A stretch of DNA of 64,000 nucleotides from Salinarimonas rosea DSM 21201. Its GTDB lineage: Bacteria; Pseudomonadota; Alphaproteobacteria; Rhizobiales; Beijerinckiaceae. The stretch lies in NCBI RefSeq assembly GCF_000429045.1, contig NZ_AUBC01000006.1, positions 186,001 to 250,000 of the forward strand, written 5' to 3'. The translations under genes and the position numbers were made by a program. Positions within the stretch are counted from its first letter, which is position 1. Each line of letters opens with the position of its first letter. The notes under the pieces are model-generated. The model was not told the origin of the DNA, searched no databases, and worked only from the letters and a program-made list of their open reading frames with translations. Below are positions 49,862 through 59,365 of this stretch, one piece after another.

Positions 49862-52093
49862 ATGACGGCTCCCACGAACGCACGAGGAGCGGCAGTGGCG
49901 CGGGACAGCCGACCGGCGAGCGAGGCGATGGGCTGGACGTCCTGGGAGGGCCTGGAGGCGACGCTCGGCGTGGCCGCTTTCGAGCAGGACCTCGTGACCG
50001 GCCGCCTCACGGGCACCCGCCGTTTCGCCGATCTCCACGGCCTCGATCCGTCGCGCGAGATCACGGTGGAGGCGGCGCGCGCGCGCGTCCATCCGGACGA
50101 TCGCGCCCGCTGGATCGCGAACGACGAGCGCCTGCACCGCGAGCCCGGCCCCTACACGACCGAGTTTCGCGTGCGCACCGGCGCCGGCGTTCGTCGCCTG
50201 CTTGCATCGGGGAGGGTGCTCGTCGACGCGGACGGACGCGCTGACAGGCTCGTCGGGATCGTCGTCGAGCGGCCACAGCAGGCGGTGCGCGACGACGCGG
50301 AGCCGTCGTTTCGGGCCTGCTTCGAGCACGTCCCGGTCGCCGTCGCCAAGATGCGGGCGGACGGGCGCCTCGTCTTCGGCAATCCCGCGCTCGAGCGGCT
50401 CCTCGGGCGCCCGCTCCCGGACCGGGTCGACGACCTCTTCGGCGCGACGGGAAAGGATGCGCGCGCCGCGCTCCAGGCGATCGCGTCCGGCGCACGGAGC
50501 GAGGCGCTCTTCGAGGCGCCGCTCGCCGGCGGCGGTGGGGAGGTGTGGACCGAGGTGTCCGTCGCCCGCACCGACGACGCGGCATCCGACGAGCAGGCCG
50601 TGCTCGTCTTCCACGACGTCACGGAGCGTCGCCGCGTCGGGGGCCGGCTCGCGCGCAGCGAGGAGCGCTTCCGGGTCGCCCTCGCCGATGCGCCGACGAC
50701 CGTGTTCGAGCAGGACGAGGGCCTGCGTTACCTGTGGATCTTCAACCCCCACCTCGAGATCTCCCAGGAGGACCTCGTCGGGCGCACGGATGCGGACTTC
50801 ATGGATGCGCCGTCGGCGGCGCGCGTCGTCGCGCTCAAGCGCCGCGCGATGACCTCGCGCGAGGCCGTGCGCGAGATCGTGGAGGTCCGTACGCACGACG
50901 GCCACTCGGGCGTCTACGATCTCTTCGTCGAGCCGCGGGTCGATCCCGGCACGGGCGCGGTCGTGGGCGTCGCCTGCGCCGCGACCGACGTCACCGACGC
51001 CGCCCGTCGGGAGGCGGAGCTCGCCGCGCAGAAGGAGCGCTTCCGCACGTCAGTCGAGAGCATGCTCGACTGCTTCGGCGTCTACACCGCGCTGCGCGAC
51101 GAGAGCGGGCGGATCGTCGACTTCCGGGTCGACTACGTCAACGACGCCGCCTGCGTTGCGAACGCCATGACGCGCGAGGCGCAGATCGGGAACGGCCTGT
51201 GCGAGATCCTTCCCGGACACCGCAGGTGCGGCCTGTTCGACGCCTACGTCGCGCTCGTGCAGACGGGCGAGCCGCTGCGCAAGGAGTCGGTCTTCTATTC
51301 CGACGCCTACGCCGGCCGGAAGCTGATCCGCGCCTTCGACGTCAGCGCCGCGAAGCTGGGCGACGGCTTCGTCGCCGTGTGGCGCGACGTCACCGACAGG
51401 AAGCGGCTCGAGGTCGAGCTGGCGGACGCGGTCGCCGAGCGCGACCGGCTGCTCGACCAGCAGCGCACGCTGCTGCGGGAACTCGACCATCGCGTGAAGA
51501 ACAATTTCCAGCTGCTGGGAAACCTGCTTTCGCTGCAGGCGAAGGCGGTACCGGACGATGCGCGGCCGCATCTCGAGGACGCGCGCCAGCGCCTCATGAC
51601 GATCGCGGCCGTCCACGACGTCCTGCGGGTCGATCCCGACCAGCTGGAGACGGTCTCGTTGCGCGAGGCGCTCCACGAGATGTGCGTCGCGCTGCGCTCC
51701 GGGGCCGGTCCGCGGATCGCGCTGACCCTGGAGGCGGACGACGTCGAGGTCGTCACCTCCCAGGCGGTGACGGTCTGCATGGTCGTCAACGAGATCGCGA
51801 CGAACGCCCTGAAGTACGCCTTCGTCGGCCGCGACGGCGGGCGGGTGACGATCCGCGCCCTGGTGGAGGGCGCCGAGCTGCACCTCTCCGTCCGCGACGA
51901 CGGCGTGGGGTACGATCCCGCCGCGGCGCGCGAGGGGCTCGGCACGCGGCTGCTGGAGCGGCTGTCGGCCGCGCTCGGCGGAGAGCCGCGGGTGGTCTCC
52001 GGCGACGACGGGACGCGCATCTCGTTCGTCTTCCCGCTCGCGAGCCTGACGCGTGGCGTCGCGGCGGAGACGGAGGGCACGGGGCGGGGCTAG
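49862..52093 (+). CDS. Multi-PAS sensor histidine kinase of the HisKA_2/HWE group
   Basis: A 743-residue soluble kinase. Four PAS-like units can be placed at about 30-130, 145-258, 265-385 and 395-515, each ending in a VxxDVTxRK/R-type strand. A coiled stretch leads to the HisKA_2 box LLRELDHRVKNNFQLLGNLL (phospho-His about residue 546) and an ATPase with NEIATNALKYAF (N-box), DDGVGYDP and GLGTRLLERL. The LOV cysteine motif is absent, so light sensing by flavin is unlikely. Such kinases often feed the PhyR general stress response. No partner regulator is beside it. The stop codon shares a CTAG with the converging ccmH. Confidence 0.87.
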   Translation: MTAPTNARGAAVARDSRPASEAMGWTSWEGLEATLGVAAFEQDLVTGRLTGTRRFADLHGLDPSREITVEAARARVHPDDRARWIANDERLHREPGPYTTEFRVRTGAGVRRLLASGRVLVDADGRADRLVGIVVERPQQAVRDDAEPSFRACFEHVPVAVAKMRADGRLVFGNPALERLLGRPLPDRVDDLFGATGKDARAALQAIASGARSEALFEAPLAGGGGEVWTEVSVARTDDAASDEQAVLVFHDVTERRRVGGRLARSEERFRVALADAPTTVFEQDEGLRYLWIFNPHLEISQEDLVGRTDADFMDAPSAARVVALKRRAMTSREAVREIVEVRTHDGHSGVYDLFVEPRVDPGTGAVVGVACAATDVTDAARREAELAAQKERFRTSVESMLDCFGVYTALRDESGRIVDFRVDYVNDAACVANAMTREAQIGNGLCEILPGHRRCGLFDAYVALVQTGEPLRKESVFYSDAYAGRKLIRAFDVSAAKLGDGFVAVWRDVTDRKRLEVELADAVAERDRLLDQQRTLLRELDHRVKNNFQLLGNLLSLQAKAVPDDARPHLEDARQRLMTIAAVHDVLRVDPDQLETVSLREALHEMCVALRSGAGPRIALTLEADDVEVVTSQAVTVCMVVNEIATNALKYAFVGRDGGRVTIRALVEGAELHLSVRDDGVGYDPAAAREGLGTRLLERLSAALGGEPRVVSGDDGTRISFVFPLASLTRGVAAETEGTGRG

Positions 52094-52611
52094 GTTCTCT
52101 CCCGCTCCAGGATCCTCGCGAGCGCCGCCTCCTCCTCCGCCGAAAGCCCGGCGGCCGTCGGCGCGCCGGCGGCGATGCGCCGGCGGCGGCGCAGCGTCAG
52201 CACGAGGCCGGCCGCGCCGGCGATCAGGACCAGCGTCGGGGCGACCCACAGCACGATCGTGTAGGCGTTCAACGGCGGGCGCAGCAGCACGAAGTCGCCG
52301 TAGCGGTCGACCACGAAGGAGACGACCTCGTCGTTCGTGTCGCCCGCCTCGATGCGTTCGCGCACGAGCGTCCGCAGGTCGCGCGCGAGCGGTGCGTCGG
52401 AGTCGTCGATCGACTGGTTCTGGCAGACCAGGCAGCGCAGGCCCTTCGACACCTCGCGGGCCCGCTCCTCGAGGGCGGGGTCGTCGAGGATCTCGTCGGG
52501 TCCCAGCGCCGCGGCGGGGCCGGCGAGCGCCACCAGGGCCAGCGCCGAGGCAACGACACAGGCGCGGGCGGTGCCGCCGAGGCGCGCGAGGACGTTCGTG
52601 CGGGTCCGCAT
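52090..52611 (-). CDS. ccmH: Cytochrome c maturation protein CcmH
   Basis: A 173-residue periplasmic thiol-redox protein with a signal segment, the Cys motif LRCLVCQNQSIDDSDA that reduces apocytochrome c for heme attachment, and a C-terminal membrane anchor (IVLWVAPTLVLIAGAAGLVL) with a short cytoplasmic tail. Last gene of ccmI-ccmE-ccmF-ccmH. A GTG at 52620, overlapping the ccmF stop, is an alternative start. Confidence 0.94.
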   Translation of the reverse strand: MRTRTNVLARLGGTARACVVASALALVALAGPAAALGPDEILDDPALEERAREVSKGLRCLVCQNQSIDDSDAPLARDLRTLVRERIEAGDTNDEVVSFVVDRYGDFVLLRPPLNAYTIVLWVAPTLVLIAGAAGLVLTLRRRRRIAAGAPTAAGLSAEEEAALARILERERT

Positions 52612-52616
52612 CGGCC

Positions 52617-54638
52617 TCACTCCGCGGGAACGGCTGAGGTGGCGGCGGGGCGCCGGGTCGACGATCCGCTCCCGCGTGGCCCGCCCTTGGCGCGCACGGG
52701 CGCGCCGACGCGGTAGCGCCGGTCGGTCAGGGCGAGCGCGGCGCCGAGCGCCATGATCACCGAGCCGATCCAGATGAGCAGGATCCACGGCTTGTAGTAG
52801 AGCCGCACGCCGAGCGAGCCGTCCGGCTGGATCTCGCCGAAGGAGATGTAGACCTGGCTGAAGCCGAAGGTCTCGAGGCCGGCCTCCGTGGTCGACATGC
52901 CGCGGGCGGGATAGATGCGCTTCATCGTTTCGAGCTGCGCGACCTCGCGGCCGTCGTCGAGCAGCGTGAAGCGCGCCACGTCCTCGTTGTAATTGTGCAG
53001 CGTGCGCGGGAAGACGCCCTCGAGCCGCGCCTCGTATCCGGCGATCGTCTGCACGTCGCCGGGGTTCATCGAGACGATCCGCTCCACCGACCATGCGGTC
53101 GCCGCGACGCCGACGACCGTGACGCCCATGCCCGCATGGGCGAGCACCGTGCCCCAGGTCGAGCGCGGCAGGCCGAGCGCGCGCTTCGCCGCCAGCGCGA
53201 CGCCGCCCGATCCGCTCTGCCAGGCCCGCGTCGCGACCTCGTTGAAGGCGCCGAGCACGAGGAACACGCCGAGCCCGATCCCGAGCGGCGCCAGGGCCGG
53301 TCCCCCGAGCGTCACCGCATAGACCGCGACCGTCGCCAGGATGGCGAGACCCGCGGCGACGTAGAGCCGGCTCGTGATCCCCGCCACGTCGCCGCGCTTC
53401 CAGGCGATGACCTGGCCGAAGGGCAGCAGCAGCAGCAGCGGCACGGCGATGGGCAGGAAGGTCGCGTTGAAGAAGGGCGCGCCGACCGAGATCTTCGCCC
53501 CCGTGAGCGACTCGAGCGCCAGCGGGTAGAGCGTGCCGATGAACACCGTCGCGCAGGCGGTCGAGATGAACAGGTTGTTGAGGACGAGCGCACCCTCCCG
53601 CGACACCGGCGCGAAGATGCCGCCCTGCTTGAGCATCGGCGCGCGCCAGGCGAACAGCGCCAGCGACCCGCCGATGAAGAAGACGAGGATGCCCAAGATG
53701 AACAGCCCGCGGTCGGGATCGACGGCGAAGGCGTGGACCGAGGTCAGCACGCCCGAGCGCACGAGGAAGGTGCCGAGCAGCGAAAGCGAGAAGGTCAGGA
53801 TCGCGAGCAGGATGGTCCAGACCTTGAGGGCGTCGCGCTTCTCCATGACGACCGTGGAGTGGATCAGCGCCGTGCCGGCGAGCCAGGGCATCAGCGAGGC
53901 GTTCTCGACCGGGTCCCAGAACCACCAGCCGCCCCAGCCGAGCTCGTAGTAGGCCCAGTACGAGCCCATGGCGATGCCGAGCGTCAGGAAGCCCCAGGCG
54001 GTGAGCGTCCAGGGCCGCACGGCGCGGGCCCAGACGGCGTCGATCTTGCCCTCGATCAGCGCCGCCATGGCGAAGGCGAAGGTGATCGAGAAGCCGACAT
54101 AGCCGATGTAGAGGAGCGGCGGGTGGATCGCGAGGCCGGGGTCCTGCAGGAACGGGTTGAGGTCCTGCCCCTCGAACGGCGCCGGCGAGATGCGCTCGAA
54201 CGGGTTCGAGGTGATGAGCAGGAACAGCAGGAAGGCGATGGTGACGAGCCCCTGCATCGCGATCGTGTTGGCGCGCAGCTTCGGCGGCACGGCGTTGCGG
54301 GCGACCGCGACCAGCGCGCCGAACAGCGCCAGGATGAGGATCCACAGGAGCATCGAGCCCTCGTGGTTCCCCCACACGCCGGTGAGCTTGTAGACGAAGG
54401 GCTTCTGCGAGTGCGAGTTCGCCACGACGTTCGCGAGCGAGAAGTCCGACGTCGCGTAGGCGAAGGACAGGACGCCGAACGAGAACAGTATCAGCGCAAA
54501 GACGCCGATCGCCGCGGGCGGTCCCACGCTCATCAGCGTCGCGTCGTTCGTCCGCGCCCCCCAGATCGGCACCAGGAACTGGACGACGGAGAGACCGAGC
54601 GCCAGGGCGAGCGCGAAATGTCCGGCTTCGATCAGCAT
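52617..54638 (-). CDS. ccmF: Heme lyase subunit CcmF
   Basis: A 673-residue membrane protein that joins heme from CcmE to apocytochrome c in the periplasm. It has about fifteen hydrophobic segments and the tryptophan-rich heme-handling motif GWGGWWFWDPVENASLMPWL, together with WGNHEGSMLLWILILA and the His-bearing loops (AIHPPLLYIGY). Standard length. It is the core gene of the operon and would serve the pentaheme cytochrome at 41.6 kb among others. Confidence 0.96.
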   Translation of the reverse strand: MLIEAGHFALALALGLSVVQFLVPIWGARTNDATLMSVGPPAAIGVFALILFSFGVLSFAYATSDFSLANVVANSHSQKPFVYKLTGVWGNHEGSMLLWILILALFGALVAVARNAVPPKLRANTIAMQGLVTIAFLLFLLITSNPFERISPAPFEGQDLNPFLQDPGLAIHPPLLYIGYVGFSITFAFAMAALIEGKIDAVWARAVRPWTLTAWGFLTLGIAMGSYWAYYELGWGGWWFWDPVENASLMPWLAGTALIHSTVVMEKRDALKVWTILLAILTFSLSLLGTFLVRSGVLTSVHAFAVDPDRGLFILGILVFFIGGSLALFAWRAPMLKQGGIFAPVSREGALVLNNLFISTACATVFIGTLYPLALESLTGAKISVGAPFFNATFLPIAVPLLLLLPFGQVIAWKRGDVAGITSRLYVAAGLAILATVAVYAVTLGGPALAPLGIGLGVFLVLGAFNEVATRAWQSGSGGVALAAKRALGLPRSTWGTVLAHAGMGVTVVGVAATAWSVERIVSMNPGDVQTIAGYEARLEGVFPRTLHNYNEDVARFTLLDDGREVAQLETMKRIYPARGMSTTEAGLETFGFSQVYISFGEIQPDGSLGVRLYYKPWILLIWIGSVIMALGAALALTDRRYRVGAPVRAKGGPRGSGSSTRRPAATSAVPAE

Positions 54639-54692
54639 CGCGGCGCGTTCCTCATCATCTCGCGATCGGGTCGGGCGACGGCCTCGCGGCCG

Positions 54693-55184
54693 TCACTGCG
54701 TGGGAGTGGTGATCGGCAGGTCGCGGGCGGCCGCCGGCCGGACCGCGGGGCCGTCGTGCTGCCACAGGCCGTTCTCCTTGAGCGCGTCCGCGACCTCGCG
54801 CGGCATGTAGTTCTCGTCGTGGCGCGCGAGAACCGTGTCCGCGACGAACAGCCCCGTGGCGTCGAGACGCCCCTCGGTGACGACGCCCTGGCCCTCTCGG
54901 AAGAGATCGGGAAGGAGGCCGCGGTAGCGCACCGTGACCGTCCCGCCGCCGTCCCCGACCGCGAAGGTCGTCACCTGGTCGCCGTGGCGCTCGACCGAGC
55001 CGGCCTCGACGAGGCCCCCGAGCCGGAAGCGCACGCCGGGCGCGACGCCCTCGCTCACGACCTGGGACGGCGCGCGGAAGAACACGATCGTGTCGCTCAT
55101 CGCCCACAGCACGAGCCCGAGCGCGATCGCCAGCGTCGCGCCGGCGGCACCGATCAGCGTGAGGCGGCGTTGCTTCCTCGTCAT
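54693..55184 (-). CDS. ccmE: Heme chaperone CcmE
   Basis: A 163-residue protein with one N-terminal membrane anchor and a periplasmic OB-fold. It binds heme covalently at the His in [11 protein letters not shown], followed by the required Tyr. The start [12 protein letters not shown] at 55184 is very typical of the family and has GGGGACGAGG before it; a GTG at 55217 overlapping the ccmI stop is possible. It hands heme to CcmF. Confidence 0.95.
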   Translation of the reverse strand: MTRKQRRLTLIGAAGATLAIALGLVLWAMSDTIVFFRAPSQVVSEGVAPGVRFRLGGLVEAGSVERHGDQVTTFAVGDGGGTVTVRYRGLLPDLFREGQGVVTEGRLDATGLFVADTVLARHDENYMPREVADALKENGLWQHDGPAVRPAAARDLPITTPTQ

Positions 55185-55213
55185 CCTCGTCCCCAATCCG
55201 GTGCCCGATTCCC

Positions 55214-56377
55214 TCACTGCCTCGGCGCGGCCCCGCCGAGCCCCATCTCCGCGGCCGCCGCATCGAGCGTGGCGACGGCGGCGGGATCGCCCGCGAGCGC
55301 CTCGCGCGCCTCGGCGAGCGCGACCTGTGCGCGATCCCGATCACCCAGCACGGCGTAGGAGCGCAAGAGCCGCACCCACTCCTCCGCGCTTCCGCCGTCC
55401 TCCTTCAAGCGCGCGGCGAGGCCTTCCACCATGCCGCCGATCGCCGCAAGGCGATCCTCCTCGGGCAGCGCCGCGAGCGCGGCGCCGGCTTCCGAGCCCG
55501 GAGCGGTGGCGAAGGGCGCGCGCGGCTGGATCGGCGCGCCGCCCACGGCGACGAGGCGCTCGCCGACGACGTCGAGCCAGGGTGCGTTGGGCGGCGAGCG
55601 GCGCACGATCTCCTCGTAGGCCGCGCGGGCGCCGGCGACGTCGCCCTCCTGTTCCGCCGCCTGCGCGAGGTAGAATCGCGCCTTGGGATGGTTCTCGTCG
55701 AGGCCGAGCGCCTGCTCGAAGGCCTCGCGGGCGCGGGCCTTCACCACGCCGCCCTCGGCGTTGACGAGGGCCTCGCCAAGGTTCGCCAGGCGCGCGGGGT
55801 CGGGGCCGAGGAGCCGCAGCGCATTGGCCCAGGCCCGCGCGGCGTCCTCGAAGCGCCCCTGGCGCATGTAGACCGGGCCGAGCACGTCCCAGCCGCGCCC
55901 GTCGTCCGGGTCCTGCGCGAGGTGCGTCTCGATGCGCGCCACCGCCTCGGCGATGTCGAGGTTGCGCGGGTCGATCGTCTGCTCGAGCCGCGCCGAGAGC
56001 GGCTGCGCCGGCAGGTGCGGCGAGCCGTAGGCGCCGTAGACCGCGAGCGCGAGGAGCGGCACGGACGAGAGCGCCACGGCGGAGGCCGCGCGGCGCCGGC
56101 GCAGCGCCGGCTCGTCCACCGTCTCCTGCGGTGCGGAGGCCTGCGACGTCGCGCGGATCAGCCGACGGGCCGCCTCGGCCTTCGCCGCGCGCATCTCCTC
56201 GGCCGTGATCAGGCCACGCCCGTGGTCGCGCTCGATCTCGGCGATCTGGTCCTCGTAGAACAGCCGCTCGCTCTCGGCGGCGTCCGCCGTCTCGGCCGCC
56301 TTGCGGCGCGACAGGGGCACGAGCACCGCCAGCACGGCGGCGCCCGTCATGAGCGCGAAGAGGATCCAGATCGTCAT
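55214..56377 (-). CDS. ccmI: Cytochrome c biogenesis protein CcmI
   Basis: A 387-residue apocytochrome chaperone. Two membrane segments (about residues 4-24 and 98-116) flank a cytoplasmic loop with [21 protein letters not shown]. The periplasmic part has TPR repeats ([22 protein letters not shown] and [25 protein letters not shown]) that hold the C-terminal helix of apocytochromes. First gene of the ccmI-E-F-H operon, which is the usual Rhizobiales order. Confidence 0.95.
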   Translation of the reverse strand: MTIWILFALMTGAAVLAVLVPLSRRKAAETADAAESERLFYEDQIAEIERDHGRGLITAEEMRAAKAEAARRLIRATSQASAPQETVDEPALRRRRAASAVALSSVPLLALAVYGAYGSPHLPAQPLSARLEQTIDPRNLDIAEAVARIETHLAQDPDDGRGWDVLGPVYMRQGRFEDAARAWANALRLLGPDPARLANLGEALVNAEGGVVKARAREAFEQALGLDENHPKARFYLAQAAEQEGDVAGARAAYEEIVRRSPPNAPWLDVVGERLVAVGGAPIQPRAPFATAPGSEAGAALAALPEEDRLAAIGGMVEGLAARLKEDGGSAEEWVRLLRSYAVLGDRDRAQVALAEAREALAGDPAAVATLDAAAAEMGLGGAAPRQ

Positions 56378-56462
56378 GGGCCAGAATGTACAGCGTCGAC
56401 CGTGGCGGAACGATGCTAGCGTTCGGCGACACGGTGTCACGCACGGGCAAATACGCACGAAA

Positions 56463-56484
56463 AAGGGGCTGCGAGAGCCCCTTC
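56463..56484 (-). terminator. Intrinsic terminator of the glycine-zipper lipoprotein gene
   Basis: An eight-base-pair stem (AAGGGGCT with AGCCCCTT) around a GCGAGA-type loop. On the minus strand it is followed by TTTTTCG, so it should end the leftward transcript from the gene at 56520. It may also shield the ccmI promoter from read-through. Confidence 0.8.
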
Positions 56485-56519
56485 TCCAGGCAGTGTGCCG
56501 TCTGTCGGGGCGGTCGTCG

Positions 56520-56987
56520 TCAGCCGACGATCTCCCACGAGCCGTCCGGCTGGCGGCAGGCGGTGCCGTAGGCCTGCTGCGGGCGCCCGCCGATGTAGAC
56601 CGTGTTCTGGTACTCGCGGCAATAGCGGCCGCTGCGCTGCACCGGCTCGAAGGCGATCACCTCGCCGTAGGCGTCGTCGCCCTGCCAGCGCACCGGCCGG
56701 CCGGGAGGGGCCGCGAAGGCCTGCCGCTGCGCCGCGTAGAGACGCTGCTGGTCGGCGGCGTCGAGATTGGCGCCGATCTGGCCGCCGATCAGCCCGCCGA
56801 TCGCGGCGCCGGCGAGGCCGGCCGCGATGCGCTCGCCTGGGCCGCCGCCGATCTGCGAGCCGACGATGCCGCCGATCAGCGCGCCGGAGAAGCCGCCGAC
56901 CTGCTGGTTCGGGCCGGCGCCGGCGCAGGCGCCGAGGGAGAGGGTCGCGGCGAGAGCGCCCGCGAGCGCGATGCTGGAGGTCTTCAT
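56520..56987 (-). CDS. Glycine-zipper surface lipoprotein (RT0821/Lpp0805-like)
   Basis: A 155-residue lipoprotein with signal MKTSSIALAGALAATLSLGAC (lipobox LGAC, described as its first 21 residues), a glycine-zipper of GGFSGALIGGIVGSQIGGG form that is repeated once, and a C-terminal domain (AFEPVQRSGRYCREYQNTVYIGG, QAYGTACRQPDGSWEIV) known from RT0821/Lpp0805 outer-envelope proteins. The two Cys of that domain may form a disulfide. Function unknown; the family is common in alphaproteobacterial envelopes. Confidence 0.88.
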   Translation of the reverse strand: MKTSSIALAGALAATLSLGACAGAGPNQQVGGFSGALIGGIVGSQIGGGPGERIAAGLAGAAIGGLIGGQIGANLDAADQQRLYAAQRQAFAAPPGRPVRWQGDDAYGEVIAFEPVQRSGRYCREYQNTVYIGGRPQQAYGTACRQPDGSWEIVG

Positions 56988-57195
56988 GGGGCTCGACTCG
57001 TTGGCTTCGTTGATCCCGAACTGCAGAGCCCGATAAAGCGGCAACAAGATGAACGGGCGGTGAATGCGTGCGGAATCTCGTCCCATCGTGCGCGCAGCCT
57101 TACGAAAATGTCATGTGCGCGTGATGGCCGCGCAAGCTCGGCTGCTCCATCTTCCAGGGTCGAAGATCGAGACCTGTGAAGGGATGCTTGTCACG

Positions 57196-58392
57196 ATGCG
57201 CGAGATCCGGACGTCCAGAACCCGCGGTGCGCGCCCGCGCGCCGGCCTCCTCGCCGCCGCCGCCCTCGCCGCCGTGGTCGGCGCCGGCGCCGTCGGCGGC
57301 GGCATGCTGCCCCCGCCCCCGGCGCTGGCCGAGCCGCTCACCCTCGAGCGGCCCCTCGTCATGCCCTCCTTCGCCGACGTGGTCGAGCGGGTGCGCCCCG
57401 CCGTCGTCTCCGTGCGGGTCCGCGCACAGGCGATCGCGACGCGCGGGCCGGAGGGCTTCGGCAGCGTGCCCGACCTCGCGCCGGGCGACCCGCTCTACGA
57501 GTTCTTCCGCCGCTTCGGCGAGGGCGACCCGCGCCAGCGCCGCGGCGGGCCTCCGCCGGAGCGCTTCGCCGCCTCCCAGGGCTCGGGCTTCTTCGTCTCC
57601 GCCGACGGCTATCTCGTCACCAACAACCACGTCGTCGAGAACGCGGTGGAGGTCGAGGTCCTGATGGACGACGGGCGCACCTTCGACGCCCGCGTCGTCG
57701 GCACCGACCCGCGCACCGATCTCGCCGTCGTCGAGGTGGACGCCGACGGGGAGACCTTTCCCTACGTGGAGTTCGCGCCGGAGCGCTCGCGCATCGGAGA
57801 CTGGGTCGTGGCGATCGGCAACCCGTTCGGGCTCGGCGGCACGGTGACGGCGGGCATCGTCTCGGCGGAGGCACGCGACATCGGGGCCGGCCCCTACGAC
57901 GAGTTCATGCAGATCGACGCGCCGATCAACCGCGGCAATTCCGGCGGCCCGACCTTCAACCTGCGCGGCCAGGTCGTGGGGGTGAACACCGCGATCTTCT
58001 CGCCGTCCGGCGGCAATGTCGGCATCGCCTTCGCCATCCCCGCGCATGTCGCGCAGAGCGTGACCACGCAGCTGCGCGCCGAGGGGGCGGTGACCCGCGG
58101 CTTCCTCGGCGTGCAGGTCCAGGCGGTGACGCCGGAGATCGCGGAGGCGATCGGGCTCGGGCGCGTGCGCGGTGCGCTCATCGCCCAGCCGCAGCCGAAC
58201 ACGCCCGCCGCGGACGCGGGGCTGCGCTCGGGCGACGTGATCCTCGCGGTCGACGGGGAGGCGGTCGACGACCACCGCGACCTGACCCGCCGCATCGCCG
58301 CGATCGCGCCCGGCACGCGGGTCGAGATCACGATCTTCCGCAAGGGCCGCGAGGCCGGTCTCGACGTGCGCATCGGCCGCCTGGGGACGTGA
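57196..58392 (+). CDS. HtrA/Deg-family periplasmic serine protease with one PDZ domain
   Basis: A 398-residue trypsin-like quality-control protease. An N-terminal hydrophobic segment exports or anchors it. The triad is in NNHVVENA (His), DPRTDLAVVEV (Asp) and INRGNSGGPTFN (Ser). A single PDZ follows (GFLGVQVQAVTPEIAEAIG and AGLRSGDVILAVDGE); classical DegP has two. The start could be 57184 or 57196; the latter leaves a better gap to GAAGGG. A two-component pair follows about 290 bases later, a conserved neighbourhood in Rhizobiales, so envelope stress is the likely shared theme. Confidence 0.92.
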   Translation: MREIRTSRTRGARPRAGLLAAAALAAVVGAGAVGGGMLPPPPALAEPLTLERPLVMPSFADVVERVRPAVVSVRVRAQAIATRGPEGFGSVPDLAPGDPLYEFFRRFGEGDPRQRRGGPPPERFAASQGSGFFVSADGYLVTNNHVVENAVEVEVLMDDGRTFDARVVGTDPRTDLAVVEVDADGETFPYVEFAPERSRIGDWVVAIGNPFGLGGTVTAGIVSAEARDIGAGPYDEFMQIDAPINRGNSGGPTFNLRGQVVGVNTAIFSPSGGNVGIAFAIPAHVAQSVTTQLRAEGAVTRGFLGVQVQAVTPEIAEAIGLGRVRGALIAQPQPNTPAADAGLRSGDVILAVDGEAVDDHRDLTRRIAAIAPGTRVEITIFRKGREAGLDVRIGRLGT

Positions 58393-58450
58393 CCGCGCGC
58401 GCCGGCGCGGCCGTTGGCGGGGCCGCTACGGCTCGCCGGAAGCGTCGGAC

Positions 58451-58589
58451 GGCCCCACCGCCCGTGCTTCGCACGGACTCCTCCCCTCCGGGGAGGAAGC
58501 GGGGTCGGGGATGTCCCGAACGCCTTCGAGGGCCGCCGACCGCCTCCTCCCCGCAGGGGAGGACGACGGCCGAAGGACGGAGGGTGGGG
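58451..58589. repeat. REP-like palindromic element, copy 2 (inverted, modules permuted)
   Basis: Reverse complement of the modules at 39211-39348. Module A' (about 58451-58507) contains TCCTCCCCTCCGGGGAGGA and a variant hairpin CCGTGCTTCGCACGG; module B' (about 58544-58589) contains CTCCTCCCCGCAGGGGAGG and GACGGCCGAAGGACGGAGGG. Read on the minus strand the order is B then A, the reverse of copy 1. It fills most of the gap between the protease and the response regulator. Confidence 0.8.
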
Positions 58590-58678
58590 AGGGCGGCGGG
58601 CGGGCTCGATCGTTCTTCGATCGGCCCCCCCCGGCGCCCGCTGGCATCGGCGGCGTGCACGCTTATCTGTGGCTCACC

Positions 58679-59365
58679 ATGAAGATCCTCATCGTCGAAG
58701 ACGACCGCGAGGCCGCCGCCTACCTCGCCAAGGGCCTGCGCGAGGCGGGGCACGCGGTCGATCACGCCGAGACCGGCCTCGACGGCTATGCGCTCGCCGA
58801 GGGCGGGGACTACGACATCCTCGTCGTCGACCGCATGCTGCCCAAGCTCGACGGGCTGTCGCTGATCCGCTCCCTGCGCGAGCAGGGCGTGGCGACCCCG
58901 GTGCTCATCCTCTCCGCGCTCGGCCAGGTGGACGACCGGGTGAAGGGCCTGCGCGCGGGGGGCGACGACTACCTGCCCAAGCCCTACGCCTTCTCGGAGC
59001 TCCTCGCCCGCGTCGAGGTGCTGGCGCGCCGCGGCGCGGCGCCCGCCGCCGCCGAGCCGACGCGCTACGCCGTGGCGGACCTCGAGCTCGACCGGCTGTC
59101 GCGGCGCGTCACCCGCGCCGGCACCGAGATCGAGTTGCAGCCGCGGGAGTTCCGGCTGCTCGAGTACCTGATGCGCAACGCCGGCCGGGTCGTCACCCGC
59201 ACGATGCTGCTCGAGCACGTCTGGGACTACCATTTCGACCCGCAGACCAACGTCATCGACGTCCACGTCTCGCGGCTGCGCGCCAAGATCGACAAGGGCT
59301 TCGAGACGGCGTTGATCCAGACCGTGCGCGGCGCGGGCTACCGCCTGCGCGGAGCCGGCGAGTGA
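58679..59365 (+). CDS. OmpR/PhoB-family response regulator
   Basis: A 228-residue regulator with receiver residues VEDD, phospho-Asp in ILVVDRMLPKLDG (about residue 51), Ser in LILSALG and Lys in YLPKPYA, and a C-terminal winged helix (LQPREFRLLEYLMRNAGRVV, TNVIDVHVSRLRAKID). The stop overlaps the start of the kinase gene by four bases. It lies downstream of the HtrA protease and may control it. Confidence 0.92.
   Translation: MKILIVEDDREAAAYLAKGLREAGHAVDHAETGLDGYALAEGGDYDILVVDRMLPKLDGLSLIRSLREQGVATPVLILSALGQVDDRVKGLRAGGDDYLPKPYAFSELLARVEVLARRGAAPAAAEPTRYAVADLELDRLSRRVTRAGTEIELQPREFRLLEYLMRNAGRVVTRTMLLEHVWDYHFDPQTNVIDVHVSRLRAKIDKGFETALIQTVRGAGYRLRGAGE

Noticed and set aside
49862-52093. The multi-PAS kinase as a blue-light LOV receptor
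   Set aside because: None of its PAS domains shows the conserved Cys motif needed for the flavin adduct.
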